A stretch of DNA of 64,000 nt from Poecilobothrus nobilitatus (lineage: Eukaryota > Arthropoda > Insecta > Diptera > Dolichopodidae). Position numbers and translations under genes: made by a program. How positions within the stretch are numbered: position 1 is the stretch's first letter; the number at the start of each line of letters is the position of its first letter. Below the pieces are notes generated by a model. The model was given only the letters and a program-made list of their open reading frames with translations. It ran no database searches and was not told the origin of the DNA. Shown here one piece after another: positions 28,460-44,000 of this stretch. The stretch spans positions 207,348,093 to 207,412,092 of the forward strand of contig OX352773.1 of NCBI GenBank assembly GCA_947095535.1. The letters run 5' to 3'.

Positions 28460-28565
28460 AAGTATAGAGGCTCACCTGATGGTAATAGCTGGCATTTACC
28501 GAAAGAACAGACAGACAAATAATTTGTGTAAAGGCTACCATGCGAAAATCGTGTAGGCGGATATT
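28460..28565. mobile_element. Possible retroelement remnant
   Basis: This patch is clearly less A+T-rich than its flanks. It contains CTCACCTGATGGTAA (28471-28485), a word I recall from dispersed retroelement-derived sequence in insect genomes, particularly Lepidoptera. No reverse-transcriptase frame, poly(A) tail or target duplication could be recognised. The assignment rests on memory of that motif and on base composition. Confidence 0.3.
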
Positions 28566-28702
28566 ATCAAAACTTTTTTGATATAAGCTGCATAGATAAC
28601 TTGTTTTTTAAAGGGTTTAATCAGTAATCAGTTTTAATTAGATAAAATTCGGTAAAAGAGAAGTAAAGTTTTACTTTTAAAAAGAATAGAAAGTGTCGAA
28701 AG

Positions 28703-29078
28703 GAGTGCGTTTCGTATCTAGTAGAGTTTATGCTTTTATAGGATTAACTACCACACTGACATCTAGAATTAACTTTACTCTGCCATTTCGAAACGACTAC
28801 TTAGAGTTAAATATGGATTTTAACTGTCAACATTAGATTGGAACATTTATTTATTTCAAACAAATAATGGAGTTTTCGAAAAAAAAATTAAGTATTTATA
28901 AATTCAATTGAGCGATTTCGTAAAATCATAAAAAAATTAACTCTAAACTCAATTCTGGTTTTTCGAAACGATATTTATGACGTCAGAGAGTTTATTTTGC
29001 TCTATTCCGGTATTTCGAAACTACTTTTATCTGTTATAGGGTTAACTAACCCTAGAGAGTTAGAAACGAAACGCACTC
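28703..29078. mobile_element. Candidate MITE, 376 bp, with 18-bp terminal inverted repeats
   Basis: GAGTGCGTTTCGTATCTA at 28703-28720 matches the reverse complement of 29061-29078 at 17 of 18 bases. The trinucleotide AAG directly flanks both ends (28700-28702 and 29079-29081) and could be a target-site duplication. Inside, TTTCGAAAC recurs three times (near 28786, 28971 and 29014) next to variants of GAGTTAACTC, giving repeat-rich subterminal structure. No coding frame is present. This is the layout of a non-autonomous DNA transposon; the family is not recognised. A perfect TGACGTCA lies at 28978-28985. Confidence 0.65.
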
Positions 29079-29081
29079 AAG

Positions 29082-31372
29082 AAGTTTTTGTTGGTTAATT
29101 GTCAAAAATTTTGATTATTTGAGGTTAAAAATTAGAATAATAACAAAATTTTAATTCTTTATTTTTGCGAATATGACAATTTTTATTTTAATGCTAAATT
29201 AAAAATTAATTTAAAAAAAATATCTTCCGATTAATGTAAAAAATATATCTTTGTTTGTTTTTTTGTTTATCCTTTTATCCTTTTCAATTATGAGTATAAA
29301 CTGTCAAAAATTATAATATTAAAAAGTGTTTGATATTTTTACTTGTAATTGACGAACTTGACGTTAAAGTTTTTACAAATTTATACCAATAGTATATTAT
29401 CTTTGTTTATACTAAACAGTCAAACAGACCTAAAATATGGACATAGCCAAAATAGACGACAAAAATGTCTAAAACATTGAAATTATGTTTTAATGGGAGC
29501 AATGTCACAATAACGGAAATTGTTAATATTATTATAATTTAATATTAAATTAATGAAAATATTAAAGTAATTTGCATTTTACTAAAACTATCATTAATAT
29601 TAAGCGTTTAAATGATAATAAAATTTAGTTTTTATTAAATATTGTTGTAAAATAATTAAATAATGCAAAAATTATGGAGTAAAGAAAGAAGTGAAATTGA
29701 TAGTTTCTGGGGCGAACCAAACAGTAAAAAACAAAGAAAATTCTAAAATTTAACGAAACGGGCCTCAGACTTTTTACGATAATCAGGATAGGCCATCTGA
29801 TCTGATCATATGAGGGCCTCCGAGAAAAAAGGTAAAGCAAACAAATCTAAGGAGGGGATCTGGGAACACTATGTAGGTGTATTGGTGTAGATGGTTGTAA
29901 TCCTCTCCTTCAAAACAAAGGAAAAGTACGTATGAGAGATTTAAAGTAAAAATTAAAAATGTTTAAAGTTTTCTTCAAATTTTGATTTAATTCAGAGAAT
30001 TGAAAACGGAGAAGAAAAGACAACCTAAAAACAATTTAATCTTGAATTTAAAAATTAAATTTGGCACATTTGTTTTGGTCGAAACCTAAATTGCATTGCA
30101 AAAATGCAAACTAAAAAAACGTGTAATTCATGTATAAGAATGTGTTTATGTAATTATGGTATTGGTAACCTATATGTTTGTACATATGTACATAAATATA
30201 TATATGTATGTACATACATATATATATTTGATATTTAGATGAAAATTTTTACTGTTATTTTTATAATATAAAAAGAAAGTTTGTAGTAATGAAGAGGAGT
30301 GGAGTAGAGAACACTCCGAATTTATTTTGAACATTTTGTAATTTTATAAGTATATAGTAATTATATATGTACTTATGCATCTATTACCGTATTACTTCAA
30401 CATAATATTAGAATAAATTTCCAGAAGAAATCTATAAACAAATTATAATTTTTTTACTCGATATAAAGATTTTAGTTCCACGCTAAATTTATTAAGCCAA
30501 TTAAGAAACAGAGAGTAAGTACTAAAAGTAATAAAGAGAAAACAATTTGTTTAAAATTTTGATTATTAATGATATGGTTATGGTATATTTTGAGACTTGA
30601 ACTTATCGAATATGTTACATTACAGTTAAGGTTTCTATCCCATTATTCTGGTTATGGTGAAAGATAAATAGTATGTATTTTATTTAAAAATAGTATTAAA
30701 ATGAATTAAAATACTATTTTTATGAATACTATAAATATGAATTATGAATGAATTAAAATACTATTTTTAAATAAATAAATTTTTGATTTCCTAATTTTTT
30801 ACTACATAACTGTCATTTTTATATCCCACAATATCTTATTTTGAATGGTTATATTAAAATCGAAAATCTTTAGTTTATAAAATGTGTAATTATGTAAAAC
30901 TAGAAAAATTATAAACTTTCACTTCAAATGGCAAAAATTTTTATTGAAATTTTTCTTGGTATTTTTTAATTTAAAAATAAAAAAAAATTGATTCTCGCGA
31001 CACCACCTTATGTAAAAATAAATCAACATAAATTAAAGACTATGTAATTCCAGCAATTAAGCACATTTGTTCATATAATCAAGTTCAATCTTGAAAAAGA
31101 AATTTAAAAAAAAAATGAATGATATAAATTTTGAAATAGTCTAGATCTTACAACTGATTTTAAAACTAATAAATTTGTTTTAGAATTTAGTAGATTTGAT
31201 TATCTTAAATATAACAACAAGCATTTAGTCAACAATTTACTTTTTAAATGTACAACTTGTTTTATATCCATTGTCCATTCATTAAAAAATAAACACATTT
31301 TTTTTGTTTTGTTTTGTATTTTAAATGCATTAGAATGTTTTTACCTATCTATTTTTCTTACAAGTTATAGTA
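29082..31372. other. Intergenic DNA, no gene seen
   Basis: Mostly A/T-rich. A less A+T-rich block at about 29690-29930 (with GGGCCTC and GGAGGGGATCTGGG words) has no open frame with recognisable similarity and could be an old repeat. Around 30682-30769 a 20-base unit GAATTAAAATACTATTTTTA occurs twice (30703 and 30750), next to its partial inverted copy. ACATA-type microsatellites lie at 30178-30225. Confidence 0.5.
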
Positions 31373-31378
31373 TTTATT
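31373..31378 (-). terminator. Poly(A) signal for mtSSB
   Basis: AATAAA on the minus strand, 50 bases past the mtSSB stop codon. It is the nearest canonical signal. Confidence 0.5.
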
Positions 31379-31427
31379 TGAGGATTTTATGTAAAAAATA
31401 TATGATTTCATTGAAGAATTAAAATTA

Positions 31428-31969
31428 TTATTCCCTTTTTTCTCTAAAAAATATTATGTCATCAGCTATAATACTTGTGCTTGTTCTTTGATTTCCTTCC
31501 GCATCAGTTATTTCACCATATGTAATTTTACCTTGAATCATGGCACGCTGTCCTTTTTTTACATATTCCATTACAGTATCCCGAAGATTTGGTTTGAATA
31601 CAACTATTCTATGCCAATCCGTTCTTTGCGCCCAATCCCCACTTTCATACTTATAATTATTATGTGTTGCTAAGGAAAATGTTACAACTGGATGTTCTTC
31701 ATTACCACGTTTTTGTGGGTCTGAACCAATTCTACCAAGTAAAGTTATAGAATTAATTGCTAAAATGGAAAATCAAAATGTATACTTTTATAAAACATTC
31801 GAGTAACCGCTTAAACTTACTTTTTTCAATTTTTGGTGGGGCACTGCAATAAAGACGATTAATTAAAACATTGGTATTAAATACCTAGAAAATAAATATT
31901 TATTAATTTCAAACTATTTTATTCATTAAACATTTTTACCCTTAAACTATTTGCAATTTTAAAACTCAT
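31428..31969 (-). CDS. mtSSB: Mitochondrial single-stranded DNA-binding protein
   Basis: Three exons on the minus strand: 31969-31940, 31884-31821 and 31759-31428, with introns of 55 and 61 bases and proper GT-AG ends. They encode 141 residues, close to the roughly 146 of fly mtSSB. The protein coats single-stranded mitochondrial DNA as a tetramer and stimulates the replicative helicase and polymerase. Residues 1-30 are basic and hydroxylated, fitting a mitochondrial import sequence. The OB-fold follows, with LLGRIGSDPQKRG (about 38-50), VVTFSLATHNNY (about 56-67), DWAQRTDWHRIVVF (about 73-86), YVKKGQRAMIQGKITYGE (about 97-114) and TSTSIIADDIIFF near the C-terminus. The start is the only ATG before the import sequence, in the first exon. 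It is divergent from the prolyl hydroxylase gene, 603 bases away. Confidence 0.93.
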
Positions 31970-32572
31970 TGTTTATAATATAAAAATAAATAAAAATTCC
32001 AACTGAATTCTGATTCAACTTAACCTGCTTTTTTATTTTATCAAATATAATAATAACATTAAATGCAACCAAACTTAATTTATCAAATACTGGAACCTAG
32101 TAAATATTTCAACCTAAAACTCAGCTGTATTTTGAATAGCTACATTTTTCAATGGATTTTTATAAAAATATACTTAATTATTTTTAAATATTATTTAATT
32201 TTAGAAAACTTTATGTTAATAAATAAGTTTAAATTCTTTGAGTATTATATTTATTTACAGAAAAATTTAAAATTTATAAATTTAAAAAAATTAAAAATAT
32301 TAAGCTGTTCATTACGTTTGCAATAACTTAACTTAATTTGTCGCTTATCAAGTTGCTTTGTAGTATCGAAGCGAGACGTGAGGAATGCACTACTTTAAAT
32401 GGCACTTCTTGTCAAGGTGAAAATTTTTCTTATACGATTGAAAACAAATTCTATAACAATAAATATTTTTTATTAAAAAGTAAAAAAATAAGGTTTCAAC
32501 GTAAAACAATAAATAAATAAATAAAAAAAAAAAAAAATATAATTGTTTCAATATAAAATTAATTAATTTAGA
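31970..32572. promoter_or_regulatory. Shared divergent promoter region mtSSB / Hph
   Basis: This 603-base gap separates the start codons of two head-to-head genes, so both promoters and both 5' leaders must lie here or in undetected upstream exons. ACGTG at 32376-32380, within GAGACGTGAGG, matches the RCGTG core of a hypoxia-response element and sits about 190 bases before the hydroxylase ATG. No clear TATA box or DRE could be chosen. The stop-free stretch at 32338-32520 has no ATG start and is treated as leader or promoter sequence. Confidence 0.55.
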
Positions 32573-35012
<2,440 letters not shown>

Positions 35013-38000
35013 CGAATAGATAAATAACCTATTCTAACAAAAAATTAGTTTATATTATATATTATTACATTATATTATTTCTATATCTATACTTTTATTT
35101 TAATTTTAATTAAATGAAATAACTTAAGCATTATATTAAATGAAACTATTTTATTTTAGTTAATTAAATTTTGATTAAGTCGGATAATTATTATTTTTTT
35201 CGTTTGTACCAAAGTAATAATTGATAATTTAGGTACGCCAATGAAAATATGCAATTGAATTTTCATTTTTTTTTTTTAAATTATGATGTTTATGTATGTA
35301 TTGTATTTTATTATAATTATTATTAATATTATTATTATAATTATTATTATTTTTAAATCTTATTTCAGTGAATTAGTCTCACATAAAATTGCATTTTCTA
35401 TTGGCTATATAATTTTAAATTCATAAAAAAATGTAAACGTATAAACTAAAGCAGTTAACCTTATTAAGTACTATTTTTTGTGTGTAAGTTAATTGAAATA
35501 TGTAAAAACAAACTATAATTTTAATGCGCTTATATTTAAGAACTATAATTATTGTTATTTTATTTATAATAATAAAAAAAAGTAATATAAAATGAAGAAT
35601 TTCGATATAAAAATAACTAAATTAAAAGTTTTTTTTTTATTTAATTCTATTATAGAAATAAATCTATTTTTATTTATTGTGGACGCCTCAACAAAAACAA
35701 ACCGTAAGTGGAGAATATTAAAAAAGAAAATCGATTGACGTTTCATATATCTTCTTTTTGACTACCATTCTACAACATTAAAATATATTATTTTTAATTT
35801 TACTCTGTAATATTTTTCTAGACTGCACTAATTTAATTTCATGTGTATTAACTCTCATATTACATTTCAAGTAGCGTTTTGATGTGTTTTAAATATTTAT
35901 ATATGGACATCCGTTTATTTTTAGCTAAGAGGAACTTTGAGCAATTCTCTTAAATTTTTTCTTAAATCAATAGGAAAAATCTGAACGTTTTGAAATGTTA
36001 ATTAAACTGCAACTAAAAGTTGACGATTAAATTAATCGCAATGATAATCTTAATTTACCATACGATTTCTTTGAAAAACTTAATTTGATTATAAATTTTG
36101 GTAAAGATTTGGGAAACAATAAAATTATTGGCAATTATTTTTTTTATTTCATGTGGTTTTTTTATAAAAGAAATTTTCTGTGTTTTATATTCCTCTGTTT
36201 TGTTCATTAAACCTGACGTATCACATTAAAATCAATTCGAAAATTGAAAGTTAAGCCACTTTGAACTTGTTTATACATAATACGTTTATAAATAATAATA
36301 CTTACTTGTTATTGCATATGAATATGATGAAAAATCAAGATGGGAATACTACAGAGGTGGAGTAATCATAGCTTTATTTAGAGTTTTTAATTAATTCTTT
36401 AATTAATAAATAAAACAATGTGTATATTTTTTTTATCATTATTATTTTTCTTTTTAATTTTAATATGCTTGCGAAATTTTTACGTTTTATTATAATTATA
36501 TATCATCATCAGTTTTTCTGTCTATAGTACAAGCTACAACATATTTTTTTATGTATATATATTTATATATATGTATATTATATATATTTATATATATAGA
36601 TATTATTAATATTAAATTTAAATAATAACTATAAAAATACATAACTAAAGGTACATGTATACATTTTTTTTTAAAAATTGTATTACTAATATTTATTTTT
36701 TCTCTTTATATTATATTATTGTTATTATTAATTATTATTTCTTTTTATTATTGTTATTGTTATAATTATTTAGTATTTATTTTTTTTTTATTTCTTATTT
36801 TTTTTTAATAAAATTTTTCTTAAAAGTTCAGTTATACTTCTACCCAATAATATTTTATTTCTTAATTTTGTGTGTGCTACCAAATGCTGTTCATAGTAGA
36901 AAAAAATATTAAAATAAATTTTATAATCTTATTTTCACTTTTAAAGAAATTTACAAAAAAAAAAACTAAAGATTTTAAAATAAGATTTTTAAGTTAATAA
37001 TATATTATTTAAAATATAAGTATAATATAATTTAATAATATGCATATACATATATGTTTATGTACTTATGTATGGATATTTTACAAAAAATGGTTAATTT
37101 TAATGAGTAAAAGAAATGTTTAGTTTGTATAAAAGTTTTAAATATGTACTTGAATAAAGTAAGATATAGGACTTGGTTTCTAATTTTTGATATTCTGAAT
37201 TGCACAAAAATTCAACTGCACAAGAATTTTCAGAATTTAGCGAAAAAAATATGTGTATGAAAAATTCATGCCTGTGTTCATACTTCTGTCTTAAAAATTT
37301 TCCTGATACTAATCCAATAGAATATAACTTAATATAATTAATTCAAAATAGGGTAATGATAACAAGAATTAACAATATTAATTATTAGCACAAGCCAAAA
37401 TTTATTTTTACGCAAAAAACAAAAAAAAAAGATTATAGAAGTTAAAGTCAAAGTTTAGTCACATATCATAAAAGTATATAAGATAATTGATTAGTTTTAA
37501 TTTTAAACATAATTCAGAATTTTAATAAATTTTTGAAAAGATTGAAATAGAACATATTTTAAATTTTATGTGAATTACAATTTTTCTATTTAAATCTTTC
37601 AAATAATTAAAAAAATATAAAAATATTATATATTTTAGAAGTTATATTTTGGAAGTTGTTAAAATAATTTAAACTTGAAACTTATTCAAAAAAAAAAAAT
37701 TGTTTTATTATTTACTTTAAATATACATAATAAAGTACACTGTTTATATAAACAAGTTCATCTTGAAAATCCAATTAATTGAGTGGCTTGGTATAATCAA
37801 GTTTAACTTAATTAAATCAATAAAAAATTTTTAAAATATTTATCATTTGATCAAATATATTTTATTTGTAACATATGCATACAATATGTGTATATGTAAA
37901 TCTGACATATTATTAATTATCAAATTTATAAAAATTAATAATTATATGTACCTATGTGGACTAATAAGTTATATATTTGAAAATTTTTGTAATATTCGTA

Positions 38001-41000
38001 TATAATTTAAACTTTAAATATAACAAACATATTTTAATTAATTATTTAAATATAACACATTTTAATATTTTTATTATTTATGAAATTAAATCATTTTATT
38101 AATAATAAAAAATAAAAAAAAAATTTTTTTTTTCTAATGAAATAAATATTTATGAATTATTAATAAATATTTTGTTATATTAATAACTAAATATTATATA
38201 ACAATTTAATTGTTAAATATAAATATATAGTTTAATAATGTTATATAATATATTTTTAAGTATACAATAATTATTTTGATTTTTGTTTTATATAATTATC
38301 AAAAATACAAGAAAAAAAAAAAAAAAATAACCAGATTATATTATATTATAAAGTTTTTTTTTTTTTGTGTATATGTATAACTAATTTGTTTTCAAATAAT
38401 ATATTTAATTTTTTATTAATCCTAAAAATTAATTATAATAAAATATTTATGTTTATTATATTTATATTTAAAAAAAAAAACAATTATTATTATTTAGGAT
38501 TAATTGAAAATAAAAAATATAATAAATTAATTATTAATTAAATACATACATTTTTTCAATTCTAAACAAGAATAAATACAATGAATCTTAGCGGTTGTAT
38601 AACCATTTTACAATTTTTCTTTAGTATATACCATATACATATACGTATGCTTGTTTGTAATTTATTAAATTTTTGAATTTCATTTATAGAATTTAAAATG
38701 AACAAGAGGTTTTTACTTTTTATGTTATTCCATTTAATTTGAGAATTAATTTAAAAATAAATTTGAAGATATAAGCAATTAAGTTATACCATGATAATGC
38801 TATCTTTCTTTTCAAATAGGTCCTATAAGAACTAAATCTTAACATAACTAATCTAACTAACATAACTAAATCATAACGAACTAATCTTAACTAAACAAAA
38901 ATGCTAGAATTCATTGTATTTCAAAAGTGTTATTCTAAAATTTAACTTTTATTTATAAAAAAACAAAAAAAAAACTAAGATATAATTTTTATTTAAAAAT
39001 CATTTTGTTGTATAAAAATACAAATTTTACATATACTAGGTAGGTAACCTATATCTCAAAAAAAAAAAGTATTAAATTATTAAAATCTGTTACAAATTTT
39101 GTTATTTCTATCTATGTATGTAAGTATATTATTTATTTTAATTTATAGGTTTATTTAATAACAATTATATAATTGTATTTTTTTTTTATCGACAATTTAA
39201 TATTTAAAAGGCTCAAAACTTTAATTAATCGTAAATAAATATACGATAACTTTATTAGTTAAACAAGAATTAATAAATTAGTTTTTGTTTTTTATTTAAT
39301 TAATTAATATTATATTATAATAATTTTTAAATTAATTTTTAATAAATATTTTATAATACTATATATTTTTTTTTTTTTTGGTTTTTTGTATAAATGTATA
39401 ATAAATAAAATGCAATAAATTAAATTAATAAATTTTTATTATTTATTTTAATTTAATAATTGTATTGTATGGGGCGGGGGGGTATTAGGTATTAACAACT
39501 ATATAAATCAAAAATATTAGATCGCCCAGAAATATGTAAGGTAAGTAAGTTAATACTTAAAAAGAATATGGCAGTTTTGTTTTATTTTGTGTTTTTTTTT
39601 TTTTGCAAAATAGATTTTAATATCTTGAATATTTTTTAATACTTGTCAAATACATTCTACAATATTTAGGTTTATATTGTTGGATTTTTATTTTTATTTT
39701 AGGTCACTTAGTTAGTAAAAATACATACTATACATAAGTATACATATTATTGTAATGCAATGAACAGTTTCAAGGTTTAAAATAAAACTTGACATTGTCA
39801 TTATAAAACGATTTTATTAACGTATAACGGTAAATTTGTAGAAAAAATTTAATTATTGCAGAAATTATTGTAATTAATATAATATGTAAGTAAAAAACTA
39901 AAATGAAAAAAAATGATGCACTGTAATTGTAACATAAGAATTTTTTTTTTCTTTATATTTTTTATCATATTTTTAGGAAATTTTATGTAATGAGTGTATT
40001 TATATTTAATTTATGACATTGACAGTATATAGAATACTTTACTTTGCTTTTATATGTATGCATATAGTTTGCCAAAAAAAAATTTAAATTAATAAAATAA
40101 AAATAAAATATAAAATTTTACGTATTTTTTTTATTTTCAATGCACATATTATAAATTTTTTTTTTTCTGAAAAATTATCATTCTTTTCATTCATGTTTCT
40201 CTGTCTGCCATATTTTATTTGGTTCTAGTATAACAGATTTTTTTCTTTTTTTTTTTAATATTTTTTTATTTAATAAATTTGTTTTTAACTACTTTATAAA
40301 TCACTAGACTAAATTTTTTTTTCTTTTTTTATTTTTTTTAATTATATTTAACATAATATTTATTTTATTCAGTGTTTAACTTGAATTAAATGAAATAAAA
40401 AAAAAATGATTTTTAATTTTATTTTTCAATATTTTTTCTATCAAGTTTTATATTTTATTTTCTTTTATTGTTTTTTATTAATTTTTTTTTTTTTTTGATA
40501 TTTTATTTCAATAATATTTTTATATTAATTATATTATAGTATAATTAAACTTATAATTTAAATTAGTGCAAATTGTGTTAAAAGTTGTTTTTGTTTAGAT
40601 GAGAAAAGATTGTTTGCAATTTAATAGAATTTTGTTTTAATTTTTTTTTTTTTTTTGGAATACAGTAGATTTTATTTGTATATCAGTTTTTTGTTTTGAT
40701 TTTTTTTTTGTTTAGTTTTAAGAAGAAACTGCCGCTTGAGCTAACAACATAATGAAATTGGCTCAAGGACATTGGCTTACAATTATTTATTTAGATACAA
40801 AATGTCTATACATAATAAAATCAAAATAAATACAAATTACAAAATTGAATAAAAGAACAGAAAATGTAACTATATTATGGACGCTCAATTTATAGGTTAT
40901 AAACGATTATTCTTTAACAGAATTTTTAAAAATTTTAGATCGACATCCAACATACATGTAATTAGTATATTAAAATTGGTTTCGTCATAAAGGTTTACAA

Positions 41001-44000
41001 ATTTTTTTTTATTTTTATATTATTCCTTTTATAATTTAATTGATTAATTAATTTCCATTCTTTTTATTTTGATTTTATTTGTAGAGATTTTGTAACTGTG
41101 TTTCTTAAATATTGCTGTTAGAAGTAAAATCTACTATATTTCGTTTAATTATTTTGTTTGGTTTTTTAGACAGTTGAAAATAATCCTTAATTAATATAAG
41201 TTGTAAAATATGAAATTTTATATTATTTTTTTTTTTTTTTTAGTATCAATTTCAATTTGGTAGGGTTTTTATTTTTTTTTTGTAATTATTACATCCATTT
41301 TAAGTATAATTTAATGGCTTAATCTTTTTCTTTTTTCTTATATTTTTTTTTTTTAATTTTTAAATGTAGTGTTTTTTTTTAATTAGAATATATATAGTAT
41401 TTTAGTGAGTAAGTTTAAAGTTTTTGAATTGTTTTTTTTTTTCTTTTTTTAGTTTTATTTTGTTTTACTTGATTTGCATTTTTTCAAAAATTTTTATTTT
41501 AGCATAATTTTTTTTTGTTTTTATTTTAATATAATTTAAAATTTTTATTGCGCCATGAAATTGATTTTAATTTATTAATAATTTTGTTTAATCATAAATT
41601 TAATGAGTGGCAGTTTTCAAATAATGTTTGATACATAAAGGCTTAGTAAATAAATGAAAAATATGTGTACAAATTTATAAATTGAATACTTAAAATTATA
41701 TAATTAAAATACAAAAAAAAAAAAAAACAAATATTAAATAATATAAAATGAAAAAATCATGAAGGAGAGATAAATGATAAAATTATAGTTTTTATTTTTT
41801 AAAAGAAATGGTAAAAAAAAAAAAAAAAATGCGTTATTTATTAATAAAATAAAATATAAATAATAAATTATTAGAGAAAAAAAGCATATAGATACTGTAA
41901 ATTTAAATCAAAGTTTCTTAAAGTAGAGATTTGTGAATTACACCATATTAAGATATAAAATATATGCAGTACAAGTATACAATTATCTTAATGATGTAAT
42001 ATCACAATATGTGCAACAAAATTATAGATGCAAATGTTTCACAGGAACAGGACCAGATTTATTATATTGGTATTAGTGATTAATATTTAAATAACAGATC
42101 AAGAAATTTAATTTAATATACATATATTTATTCTTTTAAACTTTTTATTTGTCTTTAATTAAATAGTTGTTAAATATTTAAAAAACATTTTTTTTAAATA
42201 GATAAAAATTAAGTTGAATTCATTCAAAATTCAGTTTCTTAAAAACATTTTTATTTATTTCATTTTTTTGTCCACATACCTAAATAATAAATTGAAACCT
42301 TTAGGCTTCAAAATGTCAAAACTTTATATATGTATACTTATAATTAATAAATAGAAAATCTGTTATAGATTTTTTATTTTTATTTTAGCAATGAATGAAA
42401 AATTTAAATTTTCTTCAATGTATTCAACTTACAATATATAAAAACATGATCTGTTGAAAACCTTTTGTTTAAAAAAAATCTAATTTTCTTTTACGTTCCA
42501 AAAAAAAAAAAAGTTAATATACTTCTTATATAGTCTGTAACTCATCAGCGTATAACTAAATTTAACTAAACGGAACTAGATTATAAAATTTCTTATAAAA
42601 TGGTATAAGACGTTAACCATTTGACATAACCATAACCAAGTGACGTTAATCATCCCATCCGGCGAAGGATATAACTGTTACATATTAAGGGTAAAATGTC
42701 ATTACTAATTTTTTTAATAAATAAATAATCTTCAAAAAAATGAGTACAAATTGTAATTCGAAAAAATTAACGGATTTCTTCTTTACTTCTATTCATTTCT
42801 GTTAGATATAAAGAAATGATCATGAATTAAAATGGATTCTTTAATATGGAATATACATGGGATGATAAAGAATTTTAAGAATCATTGATTTAAATGACAA
42901 AAAAAAAACCAAAAATAAAAAACTGTAGTAATAATACTAAAAAAAAAAAAAAAAATTAATTAAATGCAGAATGCACCATGCTTTTATTAATAAGTTTATA
43001 TATATATATATATATATATTTAGTGGTGTGTATTTTAAAGTAATAAATTATAGTTGCAGTTGCAGTTGTTATATATTATAGAATATAAATGTAGGTATGT
43101 TTAATTAGAATTATTATATAATATAATGAATAGTTTAAATGTTTGAATGCTTCGTGTTTAATATTTTTTTTTTCTAAATGTGATGCATGTATGTATATTT
43201 ATTGCCTTTAGTAAACATTTAAAAATGGCAAGTAAAATATTGCATTTTTTTTAAGCTTTCTTTAATTTAAGTTGATTTTTATAATGCATATTTAAACATA
43301 TTAAATTATTATTATTAATATTATAGCTTACTATTAAAAATGAAATTTAATTATATAGGAATGAAAAACAAAAATATTGAAAAACAAAACAAAATTGTTG
43401 CGTTGTCTACTAAAACGAAGACAAAATTTCTTTATTTTTTTTTTAATTTTTCTATAACTTTCCTTTAATTTTTTGTTTTTTTTTAGTAAATAGGTACTAA
43501 CCAATTGTTTTTTTTTTTGTTTTTAGGTATATGGTATTTATAACTTTAACCCTTAACTTATCTTTATTATGAATTTATTATTTTTTTTTTAATTTTCTAT
43601 TTTAATTGCTAATATTTTAAAAGTAAAAATTTTCTAGATATATTTCCTGTTTTTTGATTTTGAATTTTAATTATTAATTTAATTTATAATCTATTGTGAT
43701 CTAGTTTTAATAGTTGTGGCACTGTTGAAGCTTTGAAAAAAAAAAAGAAAAGATGTAAATAAGTATGTAATGAAAAAAAAAAATAATAATCAACAACTTA
43801 GCAATAAAATTTTCAATATATATTTTTAGTGTTTTTTGAAAAGTGCTTGCAAAATAAAACACCCTGTATACTCTATAGTTTTTTTTTTTGTGTAATTTAA
43901 AAAAATAGAAAACAGCGTCTAGAATTATTTTTTTTTCTTTAGATTCTGTAGAAAGGCCATTTTTTAGATGTCAGCAAAAAAGCAGATTTTTGGAATGAAA

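Noticed and set aside
32364..32371. DRE-like site TATCGAAG in the divergent promoter
   Set aside because: Only six of eight bases match TATCGATA. The fly mtSSB promoter is reported to use DREF, but this match is too weak to call.
32338..32520. Open frame upstream of Hph
   Set aside because: It has no ATG at its start, no family resemblance, and lies in the leader/promoter just before the MYND-finger exon.
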